Positions 24,534-33,248 of a stretch of DNA of 64,000 nucleotides are shown piece by piece. Within the stretch, counting starts at the first letter, position 1; every line of letters begins with the position of its first letter. The position numbers were made by a program, and so were the translations under genes. The DNA is from Sphingomonas sp. G-3-2-10 (lineage in GTDB: Bacteria > Pseudomonadota > Alphaproteobacteria > Sphingomonadales > Sphingomonadaceae): the NCBI RefSeq assembly GCF_012927115.1, contig NZ_JABBFY010000001.1, forward strand, positions 248,001-312,000, written 5' to 3'. The notes beneath the pieces are model-generated. The model did no database searches, was not told where the DNA came from, and was given only the letters and a program-made list of their open reading frames with translations.

Positions 24534-25106
24534 ATGGCATTCAGCGGACTCGACATCATCGTGCTGATCGCGATCGGCGGCGCGGCAATATTGGGCTTCA
24601 TTCGCGGCTTCGTGACCGAGATTCTCGCGCTGGCAGTGTGGCTGGTGATCGTGCTGGCGCTCAAGCTGCTGCACACCCCGCTGGCGTCGGCGCTGTCGGG
24701 ACCGGTGGGCACGGCGCAGGGCGCGGCGGTGCTGTCGTTCGCGATCCTGGCGGGCGTGACCTATTTCGGCGGGCGGCTGATCGCGAATGCCGTGGGTTCG
24801 CGGACGCGGCAGAGCTTCCTCGGCCCGGTCGATCGCGCGCTGGGGCTGGGCTTTGGCGCGCTGAAGGGGCTGGTGCTGGTCAGCATCGCCTTCCTGCTGC
24901 TGGTGCTGGTGGTCGACACCGTGCGCGGCGGCCCGGCGAAGCGGCCGGAATGGATCACCCAGTCGACGACCTATCCGCTGCTCGACGCGACGAGCGCGTT
25001 CGTGGCGGATTTCGTGGACAAGCGGCGCAAGGGCGAGCCGGTGTTCGGGGGCGATACGGACAATGCGGCTGAAGCCGAGTTCGAGAATGTGAGTTCGGGC
25101 GACTGA
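24534..25106 (+). CDS. cvpA: CvpA family inner-membrane protein
   Basis: 190 residues with four predicted helices: LDIIVLIAIGGAAILGFIRG, EILALAVWLVIVLALKLL, GAAVLSFAILAGVTYFGG and GLVLVSIAFLLLVLVV. The IRGFVTEILAL and LGPVDRALGLGFGALKGL patterns are diagnostic for CvpA. The acidic C-terminal tail is cytosolic. In Enterobacteria CvpA is needed for colicin V export and affects envelope tolerance to bile and other agents; the role here is presumed to be envelope maintenance. Confidence 0.85.
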   Translation: MAFSGLDIIVLIAIGGAAILGFIRGFVTEILALAVWLVIVLALKLLHTPLASALSGPVGTAQGAAVLSFAILAGVTYFGGRLIANAVGSRTRQSFLGPVDRALGLGFGALKGLVLVSIAFLLLVLVVDTVRGGPAKRPEWITQSTTYPLLDATSAFVADFVDKRRKGEPVFGGDTDNAAEAEFENVSSGD

Positions 25107-25197
25107 GCCTCAGGTCGCGAACCGGTAGGCGGGAACGGGGCCCGTCCGCTTCTCACCCTCGCGGGCTTGAAGCAAACGGGCCGATCAAGATTACCTG

Positions 25198-25992
25198 TCA
25201 GCCAGAGATCGCGTTCAGGATCGCCTGTTCGACAGGAGAATAGTCTCCGTCCGGCCGGCACAGAGAGACGGGCTCACGTGGCATCAAAGGCGGTTGGGCC
25301 ATGAACCGCGGTGTTGTTCCACGATGCCGTTGCGCGGCGTGCACGAGAAAGGGATGGCACAAATAGACTGTGCCCGCTTTGCCCAAAGCCAGTTCCTCTC
25401 GCCGATGCGCGGAGCCGGCAAACCCATCTGCGGCAAGCTCGCGAAGGGTCAGGCCAGCGTCGCCGGCCGGCGCGAGTTGCCTGGCGATGTCGAAATGCGA
25501 GCCGACACGAATGCGGGTCGGCGCATCATCGGCACCGACATCCGAAAACAGGAACAGCATCAGCAGTGCTCGTCCCTTGCTGCTCACATTGGCGCGCCAT
25601 TCCATGAAGTCCGGGTGTTCGTACCCGAAACTCACGTCGATGTGCCAACCGTCGTCGCCGGCTGCATCTTCGGAGGGGAAGCGAACCGGAAAGGTTCCCA
25701 GACTGTCACGAGGCCACCAGCGGCCAGCACCGACAAGCTGATCGAATGCCGCGTGCAGCTTCGGCGTATTCGCCGCCTCCCGGAACGGGGCCTGGCCGAA
25801 TTGGTCCAGGCGTATGACTGGCCGGGTCCATGATGAACGGTCGTCGGGGGTGCAACCGGTGGCGTTCCACAGGATCGAGCGGGCCTGCTCCGCGGTATGT
25901 TCGCTAAAGGCCTCGTCGATGCGGACGAAGCCGTCTCGCACGAACGAGTCAACTTCTTCTGCGCTGAGCGCAGGATCTGATTTGTTTCGCAT
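25198..25992 (-). CDS. Phytanoyl-CoA dioxygenase family protein
   Basis: 264 residues from MRNKSDPALSAEEVDSF, preferred over the upstream ATG at 26019 because GAGAGA lies at the correct distance. The Fe(II)/2-oxoglutarate core is visible as His-x-Asp in GWHIDVSFGYEH and the distal His and Arg in CHPFLVHAAQRHRGTTPRFM. Base use is less GC-rich than its neighbours and it stands alone against the surrounding direction, so acquisition by transfer is possible. The substrate is not predictable. Confidence 0.78.
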   Translation of the reverse strand: MRNKSDPALSAEEVDSFVRDGFVRIDEAFSEHTAEQARSILWNATGCTPDDRSSWTRPVIRLDQFGQAPFREAANTPKLHAAFDQLVGAGRWWPRDSLGTFPVRFPSEDAAGDDGWHIDVSFGYEHPDFMEWRANVSSKGRALLMLFLFSDVGADDAPTRIRVGSHFDIARQLAPAGDAGLTLRELAADGFAGSAHRREELALGKAGTVYLCHPFLVHAAQRHRGTTPRFMAQPPLMPREPVSLCRPDGDYSPVEQAILNAISG

Positions 25993-26249
25993 AAAGTCTC
26001 TCAAAAAGGCGTGGGCCATCTGGCGGCAAAGCCACCGAGTGAGCCGAAACCGGCTGGCCTAGATCAGCGGAAAGGCGGACGCACGATTGAGAGTGATGAA
26101 CTTCATGCGCTCAACATAATGCGATCGGCAGTGGACGCAACATGAACGGCTGCTTCGGGGGAGGCGCGAAATCGGCCCCTTCCTTGTGCCAGGGAGGAAT
26201 TTGGTCGGCCCTCTCGCCCTTCGCGTGCCGCTCGCCTACATCGGGGGGA

Positions 26250-26687
26250 ATGAGCGCGCCTCTCTACAACGCCGAAATTCTTCGCCTTGCGGCTTCGATC
26301 CCGTTTCACGCGCGGATCGAGGGGGCGCAGGCGAGCGTCGAAAAGCGATCGCCGGTGTGCGGGAGCCGGGTGACGGTGGATGTCGATCTGGACGGCGAGG
26401 GGCGGGTGACGGAGATCGGGATGCTGGTGCGGGCGTGCGCGCTGGGTCAGGCTTCGGCGGCGTTGATGTCGGCGGCGGTGCGCGGGAAAGGCGTCGCCGA
26501 ACTGGCCGAGGCGCGGGATCAACTGGCGGCGTGGCTGGCGGGCGAGCGTGAGGCGGCGCCGGACTGGCCGGGGCTGAGCCTGTTCGAACCGGCCTTGCCG
26601 CACCGGGCGCGGCATCCCTCGATCCGGCTGGCGTTCGAGGCGGTGGCGGAGGCGGCGGAACTGGCGGCGAGAGGGAAGGCGGCCTGA
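26250..26687 (+). CDS. Iron-sulfur cluster assembly scaffold-like protein (SufU/IscU type)
   Basis: 145 residues from MSAPLYNAEILRLAASIPFHARI, with a GGGGGGA ribosome-binding site. The IscU-like core has SPVCGSRVTVDV, with its Cys in the first cluster-ligand position, and VRACALGQASAALMSAAVRGK, with the second Cys. The third canonical Cys is not evident, so it may be a divergent or helper form. It overlaps the next gene at TGATG and begins a long, tightly packed operon. Confidence 0.78.
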   Translation: MSAPLYNAEILRLAASIPFHARIEGAQASVEKRSPVCGSRVTVDVDLDGEGRVTEIGMLVRACALGQASAALMSAAVRGKGVAELAEARDQLAAWLAGEREAAPDWPGLSLFEPALPHRARHPSIRLAFEAVAEAAELAARGKAA

Positions 26688-28474
26688 TGGAAGATCATGG
26701 GGGGATGTCGCTGCTGAGGGACGGCGTGCCGCTGCTCGGCTTCGCGCTGGTATTCGTGCTGATCTTTCGCCGGCTGGGGCTGGGCGCGACCTTGGGCTTC
26801 CTCGTCGCCGGTGCGCTGGTGGGGCCGCATGTGCTGGGACTGGTCGGCGATGCAGAGGGCAAGCTGGGCATTGCCGAGCTGGGCATCGCGCTGCTGCTGT
26901 TCCTGGTCGGGCTGGAATTGAGCCCGAGCCGCTTGTGGCGGCTGCGCAAGGACATTTTCGGGCTGGGCCTGTTGCAGGTCGTGCTGTGCGGTCTGGCGAT
27001 CTCCGGTATCGTGCTGCTGGGGACGAGCTTCTCGGTCGAAGCGGCGTTCGCGCTGGGCCTGCCGCTGGCGCTGTCGTCGACCGCGCAGGTGCTGCCGATG
27101 CTGCAATCGGCGGGACGGATGCGCACACCGTTCGGCGAGCGCGCCTTTGCGATCCTGCTGTTCCAGGACCTGTCGCTGATCCCGCTGATCACCATCACCG
27201 CCGCGATGAGCCGCAATCCGGCCGACGCGGGCGGGACGCCGGGCTGGCTGCTGGGGCTCTATACGCTGGCGGCGGTGCTGGGGCTGATCCTGGCGGGCCG
27301 CTATCTGTTGCGGCCGCTGTTCCGGCTGATCGGCAATCTGGGCGAGCGCGAGATGTTCGTGTTTGCGGGCCTCTTCACGGTGATCGCGGCGTCGGCGCTG
27401 ATGGAGTGGCTGGGCGTGTCGGCGGCTTTGGGCGCGTTCGTCGCGGGCGTGATGCTGGCCGACAGCCCGTACCGGCACGAGCTGGAAGCCGATGTCGAGC
27501 CGTTCCGCTCGATCCTGCTCGGGCTGTTCTTCCTCGCGGTGGGCATGACGCTGAACCTGAACGCGATCGCCGAGCGGCCGTTCTTCGTGGCGGGCATGGC
27601 GGTTGCGCTTATCGCGGCCAAGACAGTGATCATCATGGGCATCGCCATGTTGTTCGGGATGAAGCGGCGCGCGGCGTTCGCGCTGGGCCTGTTGCTGAGC
27701 CAGGGCGGCGAATTCGGCTTCGTTCTGTTCGCGCAGGCGCAGGCGGCGTATCTGGTGACCGGCGAGGCGGCGAGCCTGTTCGGCGCGATCGTGACGCTTT
27801 CGATGGCGACCACGCCGTTCCTGATGATGCTGACGCAGAATCTGCGCGTCGATGGCGAGGCCGCGCCGGGCGAGGAGCGCGAGGGGCCGCAGCATGATGG
27901 CAGCAATGCGATCGTGGTCGGTTACGGCCGCTTCGGCCAGACGGTGGCGCAGATGCTGATGGGGCAGGGCATCCCCGTCACGCTGATCGACACCGATGTC
28001 GAGATGATCGACGTGGCCGGCGATTTCGGATCGAAGGTCTATTATGGCGACGGGACGCGGATCGACCTGTTGCGGCTGGCTGGTGCGGCGGATGCCGAAC
28101 TGATCCTGTTCTGCCAGGACGGCGACAAGCTGGACACCGAAGCGATCGAGGCGATCCACCATGCCTTCCCGCAGGCGAGCATCTTCGTGCGCGCCTATGA
28201 CCGGCGCAGCATCATCAAGCTGAAGGGCGCGCCGGTAACGGGGATCGTCCGCGAAGTTCTGGAAAGCGCGATCGCGATGGCGCGCAAGGCGATGGAGGCC
28301 GTCGGCGTCGATCACATGGAGATCGAGAAGACCGAAGCCGAATATCGCCGCCGGGATTCGGCACGGCTGAAGATCCAGCGCGATACCGGAGACCTGCGCG
28401 CGGCGCGCGAGACGATGTTCAGCACCGAGGCGCTGGCCGCGGCGCTGGTCGACGATATCGAGAAGACCGGGTGA
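26687..28474 (+). CDS. CPA2 cation:proton antiporter with RCK (TrkA-N) domain, KefB/KefC type
   Basis: 595 residues. The first ~390 form 11-13 membrane helices (LLGFALVFVLIFRRLGLGAT, then VGLELSPSRLWRLR and ALGLPLALSSTAQVLPML). The cytosolic domain starts IVVGYGRFGQTVAQMLM, a Rossmann NAD-binding GxGxxG, and holds VTLIDTDVEMIDVAGDFGSK and the C-terminal RLKIQRDTGDLRAARETM. KefB/C export K+ in exchange for H+ under glutathione/NADH control. The gene overlaps its neighbours on both sides (1-bp TGATG before, 4-bp GTGA after), so it is translated as part of the operon. Confidence 0.92.
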   Translation: MEDHGGMSLLRDGVPLLGFALVFVLIFRRLGLGATLGFLVAGALVGPHVLGLVGDAEGKLGIAELGIALLLFLVGLELSPSRLWRLRKDIFGLGLLQVVLCGLAISGIVLLGTSFSVEAAFALGLPLALSSTAQVLPMLQSAGRMRTPFGERAFAILLFQDLSLIPLITITAAMSRNPADAGGTPGWLLGLYTLAAVLGLILAGRYLLRPLFRLIGNLGEREMFVFAGLFTVIAASALMEWLGVSAALGAFVAGVMLADSPYRHELEADVEPFRSILLGLFFLAVGMTLNLNAIAERPFFVAGMAVALIAAKTVIIMGIAMLFGMKRRAAFALGLLLSQGGEFGFVLFAQAQAAYLVTGEAASLFGAIVTLSMATTPFLMMLTQNLRVDGEAAPGEEREGPQHDGSNAIVVGYGRFGQTVAQMLMGQGIPVTLIDTDVEMIDVAGDFGSKVYYGDGTRIDLLRLAGAADAELILFCQDGDKLDTEAIEAIHHAFPQASIFVRAYDRRSIIKLKGAPVTGIVREVLESAIAMARKAMEAVGVDHMEIEKTEAEYRRRDSARLKIQRDTGDLRAARETMFSTEALAAALVDDIEKTG

Positions 28475-28932
28475 GGCTGCTCGCGCTTGCCTTCGCTGCG
28501 CTGCTGGCCCCGCTGCTAACGGCGCCGGAAGCGATGGCGCAGCGGGCTTCGGCGTTCGACTATATCGACGTGGCGACGATCGGCGATGCGTGGATCGAGC
28601 GAAGCGAGGTGCTTGCCGACGATATCGTGCCCGAGCGCGAGGGCAAGAGATGCGATCTGAACCGCGGGCAGATCGAGCGGATGATCGATGCGCTGAAGCG
28701 GGCGCAGGCGCTGAAGGAGATGCGCGACGGGCTGGGTGCCGACATGGTGATCCGCTTCCGGCGCGCCGGCAGGACCGATCTGGTCGCGGTGATCGCGAGG
28801 CCGGACGAGGAAGGCGGGAAGGCGCATATCTTCTTTGGCGGGCGGCTGGCGTGGCTCGACCCGGCAGATCTGGTGCAGGTGCATGATGTGGCCGCGGACG
28901 CGGGGTGCGGTTATCCCGAGACCGGCGAATGA
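28471..28932 (+). CDS. Exported hypothetical protein, related to the next gene
   Basis: 153 residues from a GTG that overlaps the antiporter stop by 4 bp. A signal peptide (LLALAFAALLAPLLTAPEAMAQ) is followed by a ~130-residue domain rich in charged residues with two Cys (GKRCDLN and DAGCGYP). The C-terminal pattern W-x-D-x-A-D-L-x(4)-D-x-A-x(3)-G-C is repeated in the protein encoded just downstream, so the two look like diverged copies. No known domain was recognised. Periplasmic location and an envelope role tied to the antiporter are inference. Confidence 0.75.
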   Translation: MRLLALAFAALLAPLLTAPEAMAQRASAFDYIDVATIGDAWIERSEVLADDIVPEREGKRCDLNRGQIERMIDALKRAQALKEMRDGLGADMVIRFRRAGRTDLVAVIARPDEEGGKAHIFFGGRLAWLDPADLVQVHDVAADAGCGYPETGE

Positions 28933-29411
28933 AGAACGGATCATTCATGCTGGCGGCGTTGGCGGGTCTGGCGGGGTGTGCCGGGCCGGCGGACGGGGAA
29001 TATGGCATCACCTCGGTTTCGATGCGCTACACGCGGCCGCCAACCTATGAAGCTGCGCCGCCCGGCGATGCGCGGGTGACCATCGTCGAGACGCGCGCCT
29101 GCGAGCCGCGCGGACGCGACCGGCGCGAACTGGTGGCGGCGCTGTTGCGGACGCGTCCCGATAGCGTGCCGGACGAAAGCCAAGTATCTGCGCAGGAGCG
29201 CCATGCCGTGCGCGTCGATCTGCTGATCTCGCTGCGGACGCGCGATGGCGGCTTCAATGCCGGGATTCCGATGCGCGCGCCGGAACGGTATCCGGTGCGG
29301 ATCCACCTGAACGACGGGGTCTCGTGGATCGATGCGGCGGACCTGACGATCCTGCAGGACATTGCCCGGCGCAGCGGGTGTACGGGGCGGGTACGGAGCG
29401 TGGCGAGATGA
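28929..29411 (+). CDS. Lipoprotein, possible paralogue of the preceding gene
   Basis: 160 residues from an ATG that overlaps the previous stop (ATGA). The start MKNGSFMLAALAGLAGCAGP gives a short signal with the lipobox L-A-G-C, so the mature protein is lipid-anchored. The tail SWIDAADLTILQDIARRSGC matches the WLDPADLVQVHDVAADAGC tail of the preceding protein in position and spacing, and each has an earlier lone Cys. The rest is divergent. Function unknown. Confidence 0.72.
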   Translation: MKNGSFMLAALAGLAGCAGPADGEYGITSVSMRYTRPPTYEAAPPGDARVTIVETRACEPRGRDRRELVAALLRTRPDSVPDESQVSAQERHAVRVDLLISLRTRDGGFNAGIPMRAPERYPVRIHLNDGVSWIDAADLTILQDIARRSGCTGRVRSVAR

Positions 29412-29752
29412 TGCGGACGATGACGATCCTTGCGTGCCTGTCGGGCGCGCTGGCGGTGATTGCGGGCGCGTTCGGGGCGCATGGCGCGACGGGCGTGGCG
29501 CAGGAATGGCTGAAGACCGGGGCGCAGTACCAGATGGTGCATGCCGTCGCGGCGCTGGTGGCGTTGCGGATGGGGATGCGCTGGTCTCCCGTCATGTTCG
29601 TGGCGGGCGGGCTGGTGTTCGCGGGGACGCTGTACCTGATGGCGCTGGGGCTGCCGCGCTGGCTGGGCGCGGTGACGCCGATCGGCGGGGTGCTGCTGAT
29701 CGCGGGCTGGGTGTGTCTGGCGATCGGCGCTGCGCGCGAGCGAGCTGCCTGA
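29408..29752 (+). CDS. DUF423 family small membrane protein
   Basis: 114 residues, four predicted helices with family features: the start MMRTMTILACLSGALAVIAGAF followed by GAHGATG and WLKTGAQYQMVHAVAALVAL. DUF423 proteins (YgdD in E. coli) are inner-membrane proteins of unknown function. The start overlaps the lipoprotein stop (ATGA). Confidence 0.85.
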   Translation: MMRTMTILACLSGALAVIAGAFGAHGATGVAQEWLKTGAQYQMVHAVAALVALRMGMRWSPVMFVAGGLVFAGTLYLMALGLPRWLGAVTPIGGVLLIAGWVCLAIGAARERAA

Positions 29753-29775
29753 ACCTCACCGTCGCCCGCCAGCTG

Positions 29776-29988
29776 GTGCTGGCGGGAGAGGTTGTGCTGG
29801 TGCTGCTGGCGGCTAGAGGGCCGTGGGTGCTCCCTCTCAGCATCGTGCCGCCGGTGCTGACCGCATTGCTGCTCTACCGCGAAAGCTCAGACCGGACGCT
29901 GGCGGCGATTCTGCTGGCGATGCTGATCGTGCCGGGGATGATGTCGCCGGAACTGTTGGCACACGCGCTGGGGACCTGCCTGCAATGA
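29776..29988 (+). CDS. Possible small hydrophobic membrane protein
   Basis: A 70-codon open frame from a GTG, beginning just after the DUF423 stop. It starts VLAGEVVLVLLAARGPWVLP and contains two to three hydrophobic stretches (LSIVPPVLTALLLYR and LAAILLAMLIVPGMM). It follows the DUF423 stop by 23 bp and ends before the convergent gene. No known domain; the start is uncertain (CTG 29749 could extend it), and it could still be noncoding. Confidence 0.35.
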   Translation: MLAGEVVLVLLAARGPWVLPLSIVPPVLTALLLYRESSDRTLAAILLAMLIVPGMMSPELLAHALGTCLQ

Positions 29989-29995
29989 AGCGAGT

Positions 29996-31252
29996 CTAGC
30001 TGGCCGCCGTCACGCCGATATCGCCCTTCACCACCAGCATCGCGCTGTTGCCAGGCGCGGCCAGTGCCGATGCCGTGGGATTGATGAAATTCAGCGCGAG
30101 CGCGGGCCCCTGAGGCGGGGTGACGGCGATCGTTTCGAACATCATCAGCGGGAATCTCAGGCCGATCAGTGCGTTGCCGATGGCGATGATCAGACCCTCG
30201 GTCATCAGGTCTCCGAAGTCGAGCGACCAGGAATCGACGCCGATATCGTAGATATATTGCGTCGGGTTCACGAAGACCTGGGTCGAATCGAGGATGGTGA
30301 TCGTGCCGACCGGTTGCCACGTGCCGGGCGACGGCATGGGTTCGAAGTCGATCCGCATCTGCGCATAGGCGATCCCCGACAATTCGACGCCATAAATGAA
30401 GTTGGGGAAAGGCTCCGGCGTGTGCAGCGTCACCGGCGTGATGGTGTTGAGATCGAACGCGATCAGAACGGTCGAAGGCGGGAGATCGGACCGGCCGATC
30501 GTCGCGAGCAGGCCAGTGCCGGCATCGGGAATAAGCGGGACTGAATAGTCCCAGCTGAGATTCGGATCGGGGCTGCCCGAATTCTGGGTCGCCGGGACGA
30601 GGAACGGCGCGATGATCGTGTTGAGCAGGTTCGGCCCGAAACCGACAAAGGCGCCGCCGGTCAGCCAGCTCGCGTCCGGATCCGGAAGAACAAGGGTCGA
30701 CGAGGTGAGGGCGCTGAAGGCGAGGATCGCGGCGTGGCTGCCGTCGATCGCGATCGAGGTGAGCGAGAAGGCGCCGAGATTGTCGACCATCGGCGCGCCC
30801 AGCGTGAGCTGGAAGGGCTGGAGCAGCGTGTCATAGATATGGAATGCCAGCCCGCCCGATACCTGATCGGCGAGGCCCGGATAGGCGGTGAGCGCCGTGG
30901 AGCTGATCGAGTCAGCGGTGACCTGCCACGCCAGCGTCGAGCCGTTGAGCTGGACGCCGCAGGTGACGCTGACGTCGCCCGGTGCGAAGCCGGTGGTGGA
31001 GGGGATCACCAGCACCTGCGTGCCGGGTGAGCCGAGTGTTACCGCGGCCGAAGCGCTGTTGCCCGCGACCGGCTGAAGCGAAGCGATATGGGCGGTCGGT
31101 ATCTGGACTATTACCGCTTCGACCTGGGCTCCGTTGATGGCGACCGTAGTGCCGAACAGGCCGGGCGAAGCGGCGGCGATCTGGCCCAGCAGGCCGTTCA
31201 GCCCGCGGTTGGTGATGCCATAGACGAAGTCCCAGGTTCCGGCCGCCGACAT
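29996..31252 (-). CDS. Hypothetical protein, possible TULIP/P47-like family
   Basis: 418 residues, no signal peptide and no membrane helix. It starts MSAAGTWDFVYGITNRGLNG, resembling the W-D-x-V-Y-x(4)-N-x-x-L opening of TULIP-superfamily P47-type proteins (tubular lipid-binding fold, known from clostridial toxin clusters), then a long beta-rich sequence with repeated amphipathic strands. The C-terminus has FGDLMTEGLIIAIGNALIGLRF, a hydrophobic helix-like segment. The match is by eye and short. It is convergent with the possible gene at 29776 and has no toxin-cluster neighbours. Function unknown; lipid binding is a guess by family. Confidence 0.6.
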   Translation of the reverse strand: MSAAGTWDFVYGITNRGLNGLLGQIAAASPGLFGTTVAINGAQVEAVIVQIPTAHIASLQPVAGNSASAAVTLGSPGTQVLVIPSTTGFAPGDVSVTCGVQLNGSTLAWQVTADSISSTALTAYPGLADQVSGGLAFHIYDTLLQPFQLTLGAPMVDNLGAFSLTSIAIDGSHAAILAFSALTSSTLVLPDPDASWLTGGAFVGFGPNLLNTIIAPFLVPATQNSGSPDPNLSWDYSVPLIPDAGTGLLATIGRSDLPPSTVLIAFDLNTITPVTLHTPEPFPNFIYGVELSGIAYAQMRIDFEPMPSPGTWQPVGTITILDSTQVFVNPTQYIYDIGVDSWSLDFGDLMTEGLIIAIGNALIGLRFPLMMFETIAVTPPQGPALALNFINPTASALAAPGNSAMLVVKGDIGVTAAS

Positions 31253-31340
31253 GCATTCTCTCCGCGCATCAGATGATCGAGCGGAGATCGTTGCATATCG
31301 GAAACGAGTTGTATTGGATCAACTCGCCATTTCGGACGGC

Positions 31341-33206
31341 TTATTTGGGATTCAGAATCTTTTCGATCCCGGCCGCCGTCGACGGGTGATAGCCGGCGCG
31401 GGCGGAGGCGAAGAGGTCCTTTGCGATTGCCTTGCCCCAGTCGCCCTGCTCCATCAGCCGCGTGTAGAGCGGACGGATCAGCAGGCCGCGGCCGACGCTG
31501 TGCGTGAACTCGCGCAGCGAGGGCAGCGCGGGCTCGTAGCGGTTGCCGATCGCCAGATCGAGCCAGGCCGAGCGGACATAGGCGTTGTTCGACGCCGACA
31601 GGCCGAGCGTCTCGTCGAGCTCCTTCAGGCGCGCTGCGTGAAGCTGGCGGGGCAGGCCGTTGAGGAAACGCTGCCATTCCTGCGTGCTCCAGCCCATCGG
31701 CTGGACCGCGCTGGCCGGGCCACCGGCCTTGAACGCTTCGAGCTTGGCATCGACTGCGGCCAGCGTGGTGCTGGTGACATGGACGGCATTGGCGGGGAGG
31801 CCCGCGCCATAGGCCCAGCGATCAAGCTGGAGGCGTTCCTCCAGATCCTTGTCGCCCTTGATCAGATTGGCGCGAATGTCGGCGAGGAAGCCTGCGGTGG
31901 TCTGCGGCTGGAAGGCGTGGCGGTCGAAATAGGAGCGGAGATAGGCGTCGAACCGCTCGCGGCCGACGGTGCGCTCGATCGTGCGGAGAAATACCGATCC
32001 CTTGAAATAATCGAGCTGGCCATAGGTCTCGCCCGGATTGCCATGCAGGCGGGTGGGCAGCGCATCGGGACCGCCGGCGAGGCGGATGTCGCGCTGGAGG
32101 CCGTCCCAGTCGAGATCGCTATACATCGCGGCACGCTCGGCGCCGTACAGCGCTTCCATGATGCGGTTCTCGAAATAGGTGGTGAAGCCTTCGTTGAGCC
32201 AGCTGTCCGACCAGGTCGCGTTGGTGACGAGATTGCCCGACCAGCTGTGCGCCAGCTCATGTGCGACGACATCGGTGTTCGAGCGGTCGCCGGTCAGGAT
32301 GGTCGGCGTGAGGAAGGTCAGCATCGGATTTTCCATGCCGCCGTACGGGAAGGCGGGCGGCAGGACGAGCATGTCGTAGCGGCCCCAGCGATACGGGCCA
32401 TAGAGCGCCTCGGCGGCGTCGATCATCTTCTCGATATCGGCGAATTCGGTCGCGGCGGCTTCGAGCATCGAGGCTTCGGTCCATACGCCCGAGCGCGGGC
32501 CGAGCGCCTTGAACTTCAGATCGCCGACCGCGAGCGCGATCAGATAGGGCGGGACGGGCTTGTCCATCTTGAAGCTGAAGCTGTGCTCGCCATTGGCAGC
32601 GGCCTTCGCCTTGCCGTCGTTGAGGCGCGCGGCGCTCATCACCGCGACGAGATTGCCGGGGACGGTAATCGTCGCGGACCAGGTCTGACGGATGCCGGGG
32701 CTGTCCTGCGTCGGAATCCAGCTGCGATTGTTGATCGGCTGACCCTGGCTGAAGAGATAGGGCTGTAGCTTGCCGGCGGTCTGCTCGGGCGCGAGCCACT
32801 GGAGCGCGCTGGCACCGGGCTTCGTCGTGTAGCGGATGATGATCCGCTTGCTGCCACCCAGCTGGATGGTGAGCGGGCTGCCCAGTTCGGGATCGTCGGC
32901 GCCGACCGTGTACTTGAGCGCGCGGCCGCGAGCGTCGGTGATCGCGGCGATAGTGAGGTCGTCGATGTCGAGAACGATCTCTTTCGCACCCTTCGCTGCG
33001 AGGATGTCGAGCGTGGCGTGGCCGGTCATCGTCTTCGCGGCGAAATCGGCGCGCAGGTTCAGATCGACATGGGTGACGCGAGCGATTTCGGGCCGGGCCC
33101 GGGTCCACACGTCCTTCGCTTCGGGCGTGGTGAGGATCGGGGCGACCTGTGCGGCAGCGGGAAGCGCGAGGAAGATCGCGGCGAGCGAGGCAATGAAGTT
33201 ACGCAT
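31341..33206 (-). CDS. M1 family zinc aminopeptidase, exported
   Basis: 621 residues with a signal peptide (ASLAAIFLALPAAAQ). The N-terminal beta domain leads to the substrate motif PYGGMENPML (GAMEN variant), then the zinc site HELAHSW (HExxH) with the third ligand Glu 18 residues on in WLNEGFTTYFE and the catalytic Tyr region. The overall plan and length match the leukotriene-A4-hydrolase-like bacterial M1 enzymes. It should trim peptide N-termini in the periplasm. A DUF922 protease gene lies 42 bp upstream in the same direction. Confidence 0.93.
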   Translation of the reverse strand: MRNFIASLAAIFLALPAAAQVAPILTTPEAKDVWTRARPEIARVTHVDLNLRADFAAKTMTGHATLDILAAKGAKEIVLDIDDLTIAAITDARGRALKYTVGADDPELGSPLTIQLGGSKRIIIRYTTKPGASALQWLAPEQTAGKLQPYLFSQGQPINNRSWIPTQDSPGIRQTWSATITVPGNLVAVMSAARLNDGKAKAAANGEHSFSFKMDKPVPPYLIALAVGDLKFKALGPRSGVWTEASMLEAAATEFADIEKMIDAAEALYGPYRWGRYDMLVLPPAFPYGGMENPMLTFLTPTILTGDRSNTDVVAHELAHSWSGNLVTNATWSDSWLNEGFTTYFENRIMEALYGAERAAMYSDLDWDGLQRDIRLAGGPDALPTRLHGNPGETYGQLDYFKGSVFLRTIERTVGRERFDAYLRSYFDRHAFQPQTTAGFLADIRANLIKGDKDLEERLQLDRWAYGAGLPANAVHVTSTTLAAVDAKLEAFKAGGPASAVQPMGWSTQEWQRFLNGLPRQLHAARLKELDETLGLSASNNAYVRSAWLDLAIGNRYEPALPSLREFTHSVGRGLLIRPLYTRLMEQGDWGKAIAKDLFASARAGYHPSTAAGIEKILNPK

Positions 33207-33248
33207 GGCGCCCTGCTATGCCGATGGGCGATGAACCGCAACTGACGG

